In this document: positions 1-5,702 of the stretch, in pieces
Layout of the letters: each line of letters begins with the position of its first letter
Numbering within the stretch: position 1 is the stretch's first letter
Assembly (NCBI GenBank): GCA_023266235.1
Contig: JAHFRL010000033.1
Span: forward strand, 1 to 37,732
Origin: Betaproteobacteria bacterium
GTDB lineage: Bacteria > Pseudomonadota > Gammaproteobacteria > Burkholderiales > SG8-41
Reading direction: 5' to 3'
Length of the DNA: 37,732 nt
The notes under the pieces: model-generated
What the model was told of the DNA's origin: nothing
What the model saw: only the letters and a program-made list of their open reading frames with translations
Database searches by the model: none
Position numbers and translations under genes: made by a program

Positions 1-90
1 GGCCATGACCGGGCTTTGCGTCGTCGAGATCCCGGCGAGAATGCCGAGAGCCATCAGCAGGCAAAGCGCGATCTCGATGGTGCGTTTCAT
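1..90 (-). CDS. Small secreted or membrane peptide, 3' end outside window
   Basis: Only the first 30 codons are present; the gene runs off the left edge. It starts MKRTIEIALCLLMALGILAG, a basic N-terminus followed by a hydrophobic core and a Pro-Val-Met-Ala segment that could be a signal-peptidase site. The start is well supported: the leftward strand carries AGGAGG (plus-strand positions 97-102) six bases before the ATG. It is the last visible gene of the leftward left-end operon, 36 bases after the coiled-coil gene. The function cannot be judged from this fragment. Confidence 0.6.
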   Translation of the reverse strand, partial: MKRTIEIALCLLMALGILAGISTTQSPVMA

Positions 91-126
91 GCGACCCCTC
101 CTTTCCGGGGGAAATCAAACAAAAAC

Positions 127-642
127 TCAGACATTGAGCCGGTAGCGCCCACCCGCACTGGAAACTGCGCCCGCCTGTTTGAGTTTTGCGAGCGCATCCT
201 TCGTGGTGCTGTAGGCCCGCTTGATCAGCGCCGCCATCTGCGGAATCGACAACTCCGTGTGAGCCGAAAGCGCATCGACACAGAGAGCGGGCACGCCGGG
301 AAACGCACTCTTGTAGGATTGCCAGCGCGGATCGGCGGAGCTCGGCGAACTACCTGCCGGTGAATTCGCGGCTGGGAAACTCGACTCTTCGCCGATCCCG
401 AGTTCAATCTCGCCAAATACCGCACGCAGGGCACGATGCAGTGGCGAGAGTTGCTGCCGAAGAGTACGCAGCGATGCTTCCAGTTTCAAATTGCGAGACT
501 GCGCATCATCGAGTTCGTGGCGCAGCGATAGGACGGTTTCTTCGAGCTGCTGTTTCTCGCGCCGCCATTCATTGAGGAGGCCATCGCGGTCGCCCGCTGC
601 CGCACTCTCGATGACTCCCTCAAGCGCGAACGGTTTTGCCAT
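127..642 (-). CDS. Coiled-coil protein with winged-helix-like C-terminus
   Basis: A 171-residue protein. Residues about 20-70 are rich in Glu, Gln, Leu and Arg with heptad-like spacing, suggesting a coiled coil. A Ser/Pro-rich linker follows at about 88-105. The C-terminal 60 residues have a helix-turn-helix look: a segment beginning with Thr-Glu-Leu-Ser-Ile-Pro-Gln, a Lys-Arg-Ala-Tyr-Ser-Thr-Thr helix, then Leu-Lys-Gln-Ala-Gly-Ala-Val and an Arg-Tyr-Arg-Leu end. That resembles winged-helix domains in which a wing follows the recognition helix. A DNA-binding or regulatory role is inferred; no family is recognised with certainty. The start overlaps the end of the J-domain gene by 23 bases, so the two are probably co-translated. 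Confidence 0.65.
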   Translation of the reverse strand: MAKPFALEGVIESAAAGDRDGLLNEWRREKQQLEETVLSLRHELDDAQSRNLKLEASLRTLRQQLSPLHRALRAVFGEIELGIGEESSFPAANSPAGSSPSSADPRWQSYKSAFPGVPALCVDALSAHTELSIPQMAALIKRAYSTTKDALAKLKQAGAVSSAGGRYRLNV

Positions 643-1285
643 GCGTCGCCTCCGGATCTCCGGTCGAATCTGGGCTTGCGTTTGCGGGGAGCGCTACGCG
701 GAATCCGCGGAACGTTCGCTCTAACATTCCCGGCAACCCGAACTCTTCGAGACGCCGCAGCGCCGCAACTCCCAAGCGCAGCGCGTTCAGGTTCCATCGC
801 GGTTCCGTGAAGCGATCGCAGGGCAGTGCATATTCGTGATCCTGCGAGTGCGATCCCTTGACCCATGCGCGCGCCTGTTCGCGGAATGCGCCGAGCCGCT
901 TGAAGATCTCCACGTCACCGCCCCGGTCGGGATGATTGAGCAGCGCTTTTTTGCGGTAGGCTTCGTCGATCTGGTCGAGAGTCGGCGCGGGGTTGTCGAT
1001 GCCGAGACCCATCTGCCAGCCGTAATCTTCCTTCAACGGCTTCGAGAAATAGACAGTCACGCCAGGATCGCGGCGCGCATCCTCACCGGCAGCGTTGAAA
1101 GAAATCACGACTTCGGTTGCGCCGATCTTCGCGAGTTGATCGACCAGGGCGTCGCGATAGTAGGCGAAAGGCTTCTTCCAGGCTTTCATGCCTTTGCGAT
1201 CGCCAATCGGCATACGAGTCCAACCTTCCGCCCACTTCAGCGGGGAACGGTCTTCGATCCGAATTTTGCTTTCTTGTTTCGGCAC
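620..1285 (-). CDS. J-domain (DnaJ-like) protein
   Basis: A 221-residue protein from a GTG start, chosen because a GGTGGTG Shine-Dalgarno-like stretch lies just upstream and because residues before it look non-coding. Residues about 100-142 form a recognisable J-domain: helix II with Asp-Glu-Ala-Tyr-Arg-Lys-Lys-Ala-Leu, the diagnostic His-Pro-Asp at 118-120 followed by Arg-Gly-Gly-Asp, then helix III. J-domains stimulate Hsp70 (DnaK) ATPase, so this protein probably recruits host DnaK. No Gly/Phe region or zinc centre of full DnaJ is present; the J-domain sits in the middle, after an N-terminal region of about 95 residues and before an unassigned C-terminal region of about 75. Phages are known to need host DnaK/DnaJ for replication-complex remodelling, but the specific target here is unknown. 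Confidence 0.85.
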   Translation of the reverse strand: MPKQESKIRIEDRSPLKWAEGWTRMPIGDRKGMKAWKKPFAYYRDALVDQLAKIGATEVVISFNAAGEDARRDPGVTVYFSKPLKEDYGWQMGLGIDNPAPTLDQIDEAYRKKALLNHPDRGGDVEIFKRLGAFREQARAWVKGSHSQDHEYALPCDRFTEPRWNLNALRLGVAALRRLEEFGLPGMLERTFRGFRVALPANASPDSTGDPEATHGKTVRA

Positions 1286-1337
1286 TGCGTCACCACCTTT
1301 CAAAAATCGAGCACGCGCTCGGGAAAGGGAAGTCGGC

Positions 1338-1694
1338 TCATGCGACAGCTCCGTCCTCTGGCATGGCCGTGTTTTTCTTCGCGCGCAGGTGCTCGCTGAA
1401 TTCGGCATAGGCAAATTTCGTGCGCCAGCGCGCGTCCTCAAACCAAAACCGGTCGATGTTGTTTTCCCGGAAAACCTGAAAGTGCTCCCAACTGGAAGCG
1501 CAGGTGAGGCCATTGCCCGCGCTCGAACGTTCCTTTGCCGCCCGCTCAATCACGATCGCGGCGATCATGATCGAGACGCCGCTCAATTCGGCTTCGCTCT
1601 CGATCGCCAGGCGAATCGTCTGCACATTCGGCCACGTCGGAACCATGCCGACTCTCCGCGCGATCTCCGTCGCGAATTTCAGAGAGGCCTTCAT
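1338..1694 (-). CDS. Hypothetical 118-residue protein
   Basis: The ATG overlaps the TGA of the preceding cold-shock gene as ATGA, a typical coupling, and this fixes the start. The first half looks helical (Lys-Phe-Ala-Thr-Glu-Ile-Ala-Arg-Arg, then an Ile/Glu/Ala-rich stretch). The second half is rich in Trp and Phe (Ser-Trp-Glu-His-Phe, Arg-Phe-Trp-Phe-Glu-Asp, Arg-Trp-Arg-Thr-Lys-Phe-Ala). I recognise no family. Its place between the cold-shock and J-domain genes makes it part of the early or accessory leftward operon. Confidence 0.6.
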   Translation of the reverse strand: MKASLKFATEIARRVGMVPTWPNVQTIRLAIESEAELSGVSIMIAAIVIERAAKERSSAGNGLTCASSWEHFQVFRENNIDRFWFEDARWRTKFAYAEFSEHLRAKKNTAMPEDGAVA

Positions 1695-2035
1695 GATTTT
1701 TCGGCTCCGACGATGTTGGCTTCCTTGGCGCGCAAAGGGCAGGACCGGTGCCCGCTTTCGACCAGTTCGAAGATCACGGTTTTCATGTATTGCGGCGGCC
1801 ACTCGCCCGCGAAGTCGTCGCGATGCAGAAACACATCGCGCTGGTCGGGAAGCGTGAGATAGCAGAAATTCTTTTGTGGGTTGGACCACTTCACCAGGGC
1901 GCGCTTGCGGGAGTCGGAAGGGGCCAAGGGGGCTGTGGATCGCGGGGAATGCGCGTGTAAGTCTCTCGAAACAGGGCGCAAACTTTCCCTTTTCGAGTCC
2001 ATCGGAATTTGGTAATCTCGCGCAGTAGAAGCCAT
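1691..2035 (-). CDS. Cold-shock-domain nucleic-acid-binding protein
   Basis: A 114-residue protein. Residues about 44-110 align by eye with the cold-shock domain: Ala-Leu-Val-Lys-Trp-Ser-Asn-Pro corresponds to the family's Gly-x-Val-Lys-Trp-Phe-Asn; Lys-Asn-Phe-Cys-Tyr-Leu at 55-60 replaces RNP1 (Lys-Gly-Phe-Gly-Phe-Ile); Asp-Val-Phe-Leu-His-Arg at 67-72 is RNP2. Family members bind single-stranded RNA or DNA and act as RNA chaperones or antiterminators. The RNP1 aromatic Phe is kept but the glycines are lost, so binding may differ. About 43 unstructured, Ser/Arg/Pro-rich residues precede the domain, which ordinary Csp proteins of about 70 residues lack. The ATG at 2035 is preferred over an upstream in-frame start because GAGAG lies six bases upstream. 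Its stop overlaps the next gene as ATGA. Confidence 0.8.
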   Translation of the reverse strand: MASTARDYQIPMDSKRESLRPVSRDLHAHSPRSTAPLAPSDSRKRALVKWSNPQKNFCYLTLPDQRDVFLHRDDFAGEWPPQYMKTVIFELVESGHRSCPLRAKEANIVGAEKS

Positions 2036-2122
2036 CGTTGCTCTCGTGGGTGACCCTGGCCTTTGAAATAGGCGGCGCGGGGACTCGTGGCCCTGCGCCG
2101 CCAAAGTTTTTCTAGACTCGCC

Positions 2123-2467
2123 TCACGCGGCGCGATCCGCCCGCATCGCGGAACGCAAGAGCACCGACCGCGCCGGTTTTTTCGGAACCGCCCCTTCGCC
2201 GTAAAACTTTTCGTACTCGCGCCCGAGCAGGCAGCGTCTCTGCTCGACGATGTGCGGCCACACCTGATCGGGGTGACAGCCGAGAACCGCGATGGTCGCC
2301 GCGAGGAAGGGCTGCGATTCGCCGCGTGCCGCGTTGAGCACGGTGATCCAGGCGATGCGCACGTCGTCGCGCAAGTGGGGATCGGGCTCGCCCGCTTCGA
2401 GCAATTCCAACCGGGCGAGAAGGCGGCGCGAAAGAGCGGGCAGCGGCGAAGACGCGAAGGGCGGCAT
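2123..2467 (-). CDS. Hypothetical 114-residue protein, possible 5' frameshift
   Basis: This frame has credible protein composition: Arg-Ile-Ala-Trp-Ile-Thr-Val-Leu-Asn, Pro-Asp-Gln-Val-Trp-Pro-His-Ile-Val-Glu and Glu-Tyr-Glu-Lys-Phe-Tyr-Gly. It looks helical but matches no family I know. The ATG at 2467 has no Shine-Dalgarno. In contrast, a GTG at 2519 in the neighbouring frame has GAGGAG upstream and reads MSLSQLRARLTRLIERADA before turning into junk. A single-base shift near 2467 would join the two into one protein of about 130 residues, so the true N-terminus may be MSLSQ. That would need a sequence error, a real frameshift or a separate leader peptide. Confidence 0.55.
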   Translation of the reverse strand: MPPFASSPLPALSRRLLARLELLEAGEPDPHLRDDVRIAWITVLNAARGESQPFLAATIAVLGCHPDQVWPHIVEQRRCLLGREYEKFYGEGAVPKKPARSVLLRSAMRADRAA

Positions 2468-2499
2468 CGGCGCGTTCTATCAGGCGTGTCAAGCGCGCC

Positions 2500-2844
2500 C
2501 TAAGCTGAGATAGGCTCACAGGGCTCCTCGGCGCTCGGATTTTCCGGGAAAGGGAGTCGCGGGAAAGAAACCGACTTCGAAGGCTTGCGTCCGCCAGGTT
2601 TTACAGAATACCTGTTCTTATCGGACACGGAGCCGTCTGGGTTTTGCTCGAAGGCTCCCCCCACGGTGGCGTAGAGCCCGCCCGGCGGCGGGAATGGCGG
2701 CAGCGGTGGCAGGTCGCCGCGCTTCCGTGCTCGACACCGTGCCACGCGGGTCCGGTTGCCGCAACGGTCGGAGCAAAACCTGCGCTGGGGATCGTTGGGC
2801 TGAAACTCTTTTCGGCAGTCGGGAGCTTCGCAAATTCTGTTCAT
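2500..2844 (-). CDS. Small treble-clef-like zinc-finger protein
   Basis: A 114-residue protein and the first gene of the leftward left-end operon. Cys5 and Cys10 pair with Cys24 and Cys28 in the pattern C-x4-C, then RRFCSDRCGNR and a basic tail, a short zinc finger common in small phage and bacterial DNA- or RNA-binding proteins. The remaining residues are Pro-, Gly- and Ser-rich and probably disordered. A promoter with an embedded operator lies immediately upstream (2854-2883), with its expected start site only a few bases before the ATG, so the mRNA may be nearly leaderless. A regulatory role is inferred from context; the exact function is unknown. Confidence 0.7.
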   Translation of the reverse strand: MNRICEAPDCRKEFQPNDPQRRFCSDRCGNRTRVARCRARKRGDLPPLPPFPPPGGLYATVGGAFEQNPDGSVSDKNRYSVKPGGRKPSKSVSFPRLPFPENPSAEEPCEPISA

Positions 2845-2853
2845 GACCGCCCC

Positions 2854-2883
2854 ACTGTAGGTAATGGAGCATTACGTTGTCAA
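2854..2883 (-). promoter_or_regulatory. Sigma70-type promoter of the left-end leftward operon
   Basis: On the minus strand, TTGACA (plus 2878-2883) is a perfect -35 box. It is followed after 18 bases by TACAGT (plus 2854-2859), four of six matches to TATAAT. The expected start site is about 2847, three bases from the ATG of the zinc-finger gene at 2844, so the leader is very short. This is sequence pattern only; transcription is inferred. Confidence 0.6.
2861..2875. promoter_or_regulatory. Operator palindrome between -35 and -10
   Basis: GTAATG-GAG-CATTAC is a perfect inverted repeat with 6-base arms and a 3-base centre. It lies wholly in the spacer of the promoter at 2854-2883. A dimeric helix-turn-helix repressor bound here would block RNA polymerase. 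The repressor itself is not identifiable in the window. Confidence 0.6.
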
Positions 2884-2955
2884 TAGAAATCTGCACGTGC
2901 CCTGCTGTGTACTCCCCTGAGTCACCCCCGGCCCGAAAATTTTTTTCGCGCGAAC

Positions 2956-3066
2956 CGCAGGAGAGAGCAAGAAACCAACCAAAAGCAAGAAAGAGAAAGC
3001 TAGGAGAGAGCGAGGAAAAAACGAGCAAAAGGAGAGAACGAGGAGGAGGGGGCAACAGCGAAAAAC
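2956..3066. other. Gene-free purine-rich tract
   Basis: The interval 2845-3348 holds no gene. Its middle, about 110 bases, is strongly purine-biased on the plus strand (blocks such as GGAGAGAGC, GAAAGAGAAAGC, GAGGAGGAGGGGG), with few pyrimidines. Open frames through it are composition artefacts: the minus-strand frame is a run of Leu, Phe, Ser and Cys. Polypurine tracts can form triplexes or unpaired, ribosome- or protein-binding leaders. No function is evident. Confidence 0.5.
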
Positions 3067-3075
3067 CGCATCGGC

Positions 3076-3100
3076 GGCGCGCCAAAAACGCGCGCCTTTT
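3076..3100 (+). terminator. Possible intrinsic terminator, rightward
   Basis: GGCGCGC and GCGCGCC form a perfect 7-base GC stem around the loop CAAAAAC, followed at once by TTTT. A second small hairpin, CTCG-AAAAAA-CGAG (3101-3114), follows. No gene lies directly upstream on this strand. It would end a short untranslated transcript of the purine-rich tract, or insulate the downstream gene. The T run is short. Confidence 0.4.
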
Positions 3101-3290
3101 CTCGAAAAAACGAGACAACGAGAAAACTTGCCTGAGGAGCGGCAAAGCAACTGCAAGACCAAACCAAAAGCCACCGGGGCCGCGAGAGCGGCGCAGGCTG
3201 TCAACGAAAACCGGTGCGCGTCGAGCTCTGTTTACCGATCGGATTCGCTTCCCGGGTTTCGCCGCGCCAGCCGGTGCTACGATTCCGCCA

Positions 3291-3330
3291 CCGGGAATTT
3301 GCTAGCAAACTCCCGGAGTTTGTTAACAAA
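3291..3330 (+). promoter_or_regulatory. Nested palindromes upstream of zinc-finger gene
   Basis: Two perfect 12-base palindromes, TTTGCTAGCAAA (3298-3309) and TTTGTTAACAAA (3319-3330), are 21 bases apart centre to centre, about two helical turns. Between them AAACTCC-C-GGAGTTT (3307-3321) is a third perfect inverted repeat. CCGGGA (3291-3296) also pairs with TCCCGG (3311-3316). Hairpin 3291-3316 and hairpin 3298-3330 therefore cannot form together. The block ends 18 bases before the ATG at 3349, just before its AGGAG. It could be a tandem operator or an attenuator-like RNA switch. Confidence 0.6.
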
Positions 3331-3348
3331 CCATCCCAGGAGACGACT

Positions 3349-3732
3349 ATGGGCCGCCCGCGGCAAGTGCAAATCTGTTGTTCGTCGAAGTGTCTGCGCG
3401 AGATCCAGCCGCACGAAAAAGCGGTCGCTCTGACCTGCTTCGCGCAAACCCTCGGCATGGGGAAGCGCCGGTCCTCGAAATCGGAGCGGCTTTTCCTTTG
3501 CCCGCAGTGCGCCTACCGCGTGGCTGGCGTCGAAAGACAACCGTCGCACACCGCGCCCTTCGATCTCGCAATTTTCCGAGTCTTGCTCGACCTGGTCGGA
3601 GCCGATCCTGATGTCGCGACCGCCGGATGGGAACTGCTCCAGCAGCGCCGCCAGACGATTCTCTACACGCCGTTAGCCTTGCCTGAAGGGGAAGTGCTCC
3701 CGCCCGAGCGCCGCGCCCTGAAAGCGGGATAG
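3349..3732 (+). CDS. Rightward zinc-binding protein, likely regulator
   Basis: A 127-residue protein. The ATG at 3349 is chosen over upstream starts because AGGAG lies six bases before it. Residues about 8-14 carry a Cys-Cys-x3-Cys cluster and a Cys-Pro-Gln-Cys pair lies about 55 residues in, giving a split zinc-binding site. The second half is helical with no recognised motif. It is transcribed against both neighbouring leftward blocks and shares its terminator hairpin with the late cluster, end to end. The elaborate palindromes upstream suggest tight control, perhaps autoregulation; that is inference. No family is recognised. Confidence 0.7.
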   Translation: MGRPRQVQICCSSKCLREIQPHEKAVALTCFAQTLGMGKRRSSKSERLFLCPQCAYRVAGVERQPSHTAPFDLAIFRVLLDLVGADPDVATAGWELLQQRRQTILYTPLALPEGEVLPPERRALKAG

Positions 3733-3744
3733 ATTTTCAGGCGC

Positions 3745-3782
3745 AAAAAAAGAGCCCACGGCAGACCGCACCGTGGGCTCTT
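3745..3782 (-). terminator. Strong intrinsic terminator of the late cluster
   Basis: AAGAGCCCACGG (3750-3761) and CCGTGGGCTCTT (3771-3782) form a perfect 12-base stem around a 9-base loop. On the minus strand the hairpin runs straight into seven T residues (plus-strand A run 3745-3751). It lies 38 bases after the last late gene (stop at 3820) and faces the 3' end of the rightward gene ending at 3732, so it may also slow rightward transcription. Confidence 0.9.
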
Positions 3783-3819
3783 CCGCCAGGCTCGTTTGTG
3801 TTGGGGGTTTAGAAAAAAT

Positions 3820-4146
3820 CTAGTCGGCGAAAATCCGCACTTCTTTCAACTCAAACTGCCGCACGCTGCCATGCGCCCAGGCCTTCGGCATCTGATCTTC
3901 GCCGCGTTTCGGATGTGCGATCGCCGCTTGGTAGTTATCGACGACTTCGATTCCTTTGCCGTCTGCGGTGATGCGGATCTTCTTGCCCGTGCCCACCTGC
4001 TGCGCGATGGCGAAGGCCAGCCGGTCGGCCCGCTCGTATTCCGAGGAAGCGCGTTCCTGGACCTTGACCAGCTTGCGGTACTTGGCCGCGATCGAGCGCT
4101 CTTTGCGGGTGAGCGGCTTTGACGAGATGGCGGCGGCGGTTGCCAT
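3820..4146 (-). CDS. Hypothetical 108-residue basic protein, last late gene
   Basis: The N-terminal half is helical and charged (Lys-Glu-Arg-Ser-Ile-Ala-Ala-Lys-Tyr, then a Glu/Arg-rich helix ending Ile-Ala-Gln-Gln-Val). The C-terminal half looks beta-rich: Lys-Lys-Ile-Arg-Ile-Thr-Ala-Asp-Gly-Lys-Gly, then Arg-Gln-Phe-Glu-Leu-Lys-Glu-Val. The ATG is three bases after the stop of the Acb2/Tad1-like gene, so both are probably translated together. No family is recognised. It is the last gene before the terminator at 3745-3782. Confidence 0.6.
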   Translation of the reverse strand: MATAAAISSKPLTRKERSIAAKYRKLVKVQERASSEYERADRLAFAIAQQVGTGKKIRITADGKGIEVVDNYQAAIAHPKRGEDQMPKAWAHGSVRQFELKEVRIFAD

Positions 4147-4149
4147 GGA

Positions 4150-4503
4150 CTACAGCGAGAGGCCGTTGAGTGCGATCGCGGCGTTGGCGGTCATGCGGGC
4201 GTCGCGGATGAGACGGATCGCAGCCGATCGATCGGCGCTCGCCGGGCAATTCTGCAACACGATCTCGGCAAAGTTTTTCGCGGCCTGGTTGATGGCGGCA
4301 AACTTCGGCAGCGTCTCGTCGGTTGGCGGATGGTAACGGAAGAGCTCGGCGAGAATTTCGGCGTCGGTGTAGAGGCGCTGAGACTGGCCGCACAAATGGG
4401 AAACTTCCCACGCCTCGCGCTTCTCGCGAATCTCTCGCGACTCGCGATCTTCGGGCGCTTGCGTCTTTTCAACGTCGGCAGGGCGGGGGATATCGCTTCG
4501 CAT
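4150..4503 (-). CDS. Acb2/Tad1-hairpin-like protein (putative anti-CBASS/anti-Thoeris)
   Basis: A 117-residue protein. The first 44 residues are charged and probably disordered. Residues about 45-112 match a short helical-hairpin family I recall from many phages: Glu-Ile-x4-Phe-x-Tyr-His-Pro-Pro at 49-61, a Lys-Phe-x2-Ile-x3-Ala-Lys helix, Asn-Cys-Pro-Ala-Ser at 85-89, a second helix of Arg/Ile/Ala and the end Ala-Asn-Ala-Ala-Ile-Ala-x-Asn at 106-113. I associate this pattern with the Acb2/Tad1 hairpin domain (formerly DUF7681), whose characterised members sequester cyclic nucleotides made by CBASS or Thoeris. The match is by memory of the motif, not a search. The long N-terminal extension is unusual. 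It sits among lysis genes, though counter-defence proteins are often needed early. Confidence 0.65.
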   Translation of the reverse strand: MRSDIPRPADVEKTQAPEDRESREIREKREAWEVSHLCGQSQRLYTDAEILAELFRYHPPTDETLPKFAAINQAAKNFAEIVLQNCPASADRSAAIRLIRDARMTANAAIALNGLSL

Positions 4504-4573
4504 GGCTCAAGTTTCCCCTCCCGCCCGAAGGCCAGCAACCAAAAACGCGCTGCCGGCGATACTTTCGTAATCG

Positions 4574-4765
4574 CTACAGGTGCTTCTTGACGTAGGGCAG
4601 GCGGGCGACCAGGCGATTCACAACCGAGCGCGCCTCGGCATCGAGCTTGTGAAATTCGCCGAGGACGGCGCCCACGGCCTGCTGTTCGAGCTTGCGGCCC
4701 CAGACCGTGCCAACGATCAGGCCGATGAGGACCGCGACCATTGCGGTTAACACCAGAGTTTGCAT
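4574..4765 (-). CDS. Small single-pass membrane protein of the lysis cassette
   Basis: A 63-residue protein with one membrane helix at about residues 4-22 (Leu-Thr-Ala-Met-Val-Ala-Val-Leu-Ile-Gly and onward), followed by an amphipathic charged helix and a basic Val-Lys-Lys-His-Leu tail. GGGAG lies upstream of the ATG. It follows the holin gene by 26 bases, so a lysis accessory role such as a holin partner, antiholin or inner-membrane spanin is possible. It is shorter than usual spanins and no outer-membrane partner gene is seen, so its role stays open. Confidence 0.6.
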   Translation of the reverse strand: MQTLVLTAMVAVLIGLIVGTVWGRKLEQQAVGAVLGEFHKLDAEARSVVNRLVARLPYVKKHL

Positions 4766-4791
4766 GGCGAGAATCTCCCTTCGAAAAAGTC

Positions 4792-5334
4792 TTAGTGCTG
4801 CCCGTTGCCGTTCGCGAGGATCTCCGTCTTGCGGTCGCTGCCGGCGCTCGAGCCGAAGTAGTACGAGAGCACGAGGATCAGCGCCGAATCGAGCGTGCCG
4901 AGGATCCGCCCGATCAGTTCCGGGGAAGCGTTCGACGGCGCCCCGTGCGTGAAGTACCAGCCTTCGCCGGCGAAGACAAGAATCACGACGACGGCGGCGA
5001 GGATGCGCGGCGTCTTGTCCTTGACCTGGATCTCGCGCTCCCGCGCATTGGCGCGATCGGCGGCGGCGAGTTGCTCCAGTTCTTCGACGTGCTGGAAGCC
5101 GAGCGCCTGCATCTTGAGCGCGAAATCGTTGTCCGCCTGCTTGAGCGCCTGCAGCTGCTCGGGCGTGGCGCCGGCGACGGCGGCGGCGATCGAATCGGCG
5201 CTGGTGCCGGCTTTCCCGCCGACCACGTCGCTCACCGTCTTCGCCGCCATCGAAACCAGGGCGGGTACGTTGCCCGTTGCCGCCGCCGTGATCCAGGGCG
5301 CCGCCTTCTTTAGGAATCCCAACACGTCTGCCAT
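4792..5334 (-). CDS. Putative holin
   Basis: A 180-residue protein. The N-terminal about 80 residues are Ala-rich and amphipathic; a Glu/Ala/Gln-rich helix follows. Two membrane segments lie at about 109-127 (Ile-Leu-Ala-Ala-Val-Val-Val-Ile-Leu-Val-Phe) and 143-160, ending Leu-Ser-Tyr-Tyr-Phe-Gly-Ser-Ser-Ala-Gly-Ser. That Tyr-Tyr-Phe-Gly-Ser-Ser-x-Gly-Ser motif with a charged tail is familiar from a group of phage holin-like proteins. Holins form inner-membrane holes that release endolysin. Its position directly after the M15 endolysin gene supports the call. A strong GGGGGAG lies just before the ATG. Confidence 0.75.
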   Translation of the reverse strand: MADVLGFLKKAAPWITAAATGNVPALVSMAAKTVSDVVGGKAGTSADSIAAAVAGATPEQLQALKQADNDFALKMQALGFQHVEELEQLAAADRANAREREIQVKDKTPRILAAVVVILVFAGEGWYFTHGAPSNASPELIGRILGTLDSALILVLSYYFGSSAGSDRKTEILANGNGQH

Positions 5335-5350
5335 AACTCCCCCTTGTAAC

Positions 5351-5695
5351 TCACGGATAAGTGGTGCCTTTCTTCACTTGAAAGTGGAAATGCTCGTTAC
5401 TCGTGTCCTTCGCTTCGAGGAATCCGTAGAAACGCTCGAAGCCGAGCCGCCGCATCACCCCGTCGAGGATCTGCTGCTTGAGTTCGGGCGAGAAGCCCTG
5501 GCTGCGCACGTCGAAAGCTTCGCCGCGACGGTGCGGGTCGCTCGGGCCGGAGTGCTCGCCGTCCGTCCCCGAGGTGATGATGAGCTCGACCGAAAGCGCG
5601 AGCGCCACCTGGTCGATGGCCGAGAGGATGCGAAATCCGGCAGGGGCGATCGCCGAAAAGAGAACCCCGTCTTTGCTTCTAACTACGCCCAGCAT
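5351..5695 (-). CDS. M15-type peptidase endolysin
   Basis: A 114-residue, single-domain protein. It has the phage M15 (VanY/L-alanyl-D-glutamate or D-Ala-D-Ala peptidase) pattern: Thr-Ser-Gly-Thr-Asp-Gly at 41-46, His48, then His55-x6-Asp62 in Pro-His-Arg-Arg-Gly-Glu-Ala-Phe-Asp, and Glu101-His-Phe-His104 near the end. His55, Asp62 and His104 are the expected zinc ligands and Glu101 the catalytic base. It would cut peptide cross-links of the murein. There is no signal peptide, so it should depend on the holin encoded 16 bases downstream. No cell-wall-binding domain is present, as is common for phages of Gram-negative hosts. Confidence 0.85.
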   Translation of the reverse strand: MLGVVRSKDGVLFSAIAPAGFRILSAIDQVALALSVELIITSGTDGEHSGPSDPHRRGEAFDVRSQGFSPELKQQILDGVMRRLGFERFYGFLEAKDTSNEHFHFQVKKGTTYP

Positions 5696-5702
5696 GAGTT
5701 AC

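Noticed and set aside
1..363. Rightward gene joining across the two ends of the window, as if circular
   Set aside because: The frame of the right-end gene does stay open into 1-363, but the resulting residues are an antisense shadow of two well-supported leftward genes, and the ends share no overlap.
2112..2519. 135-residue leftward frame as the main gene
   Set aside because: Only the first 20 residues look coding; the rest is Arg/Ala-rich and antisense-like. The frame at 2123-2467 has the credible composition.
2872..3204. 110-residue leftward frame across the purine-rich tract
   Set aside because: It is a run of Leu, Phe, Ser and Cys caused by the pyrimidine-rich strand, without a ribosome site.
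4741..5313. 190-residue rightward frame
   Set aside because: Antisense to the holin gene; Arg/Val/Glu-rich shadow.
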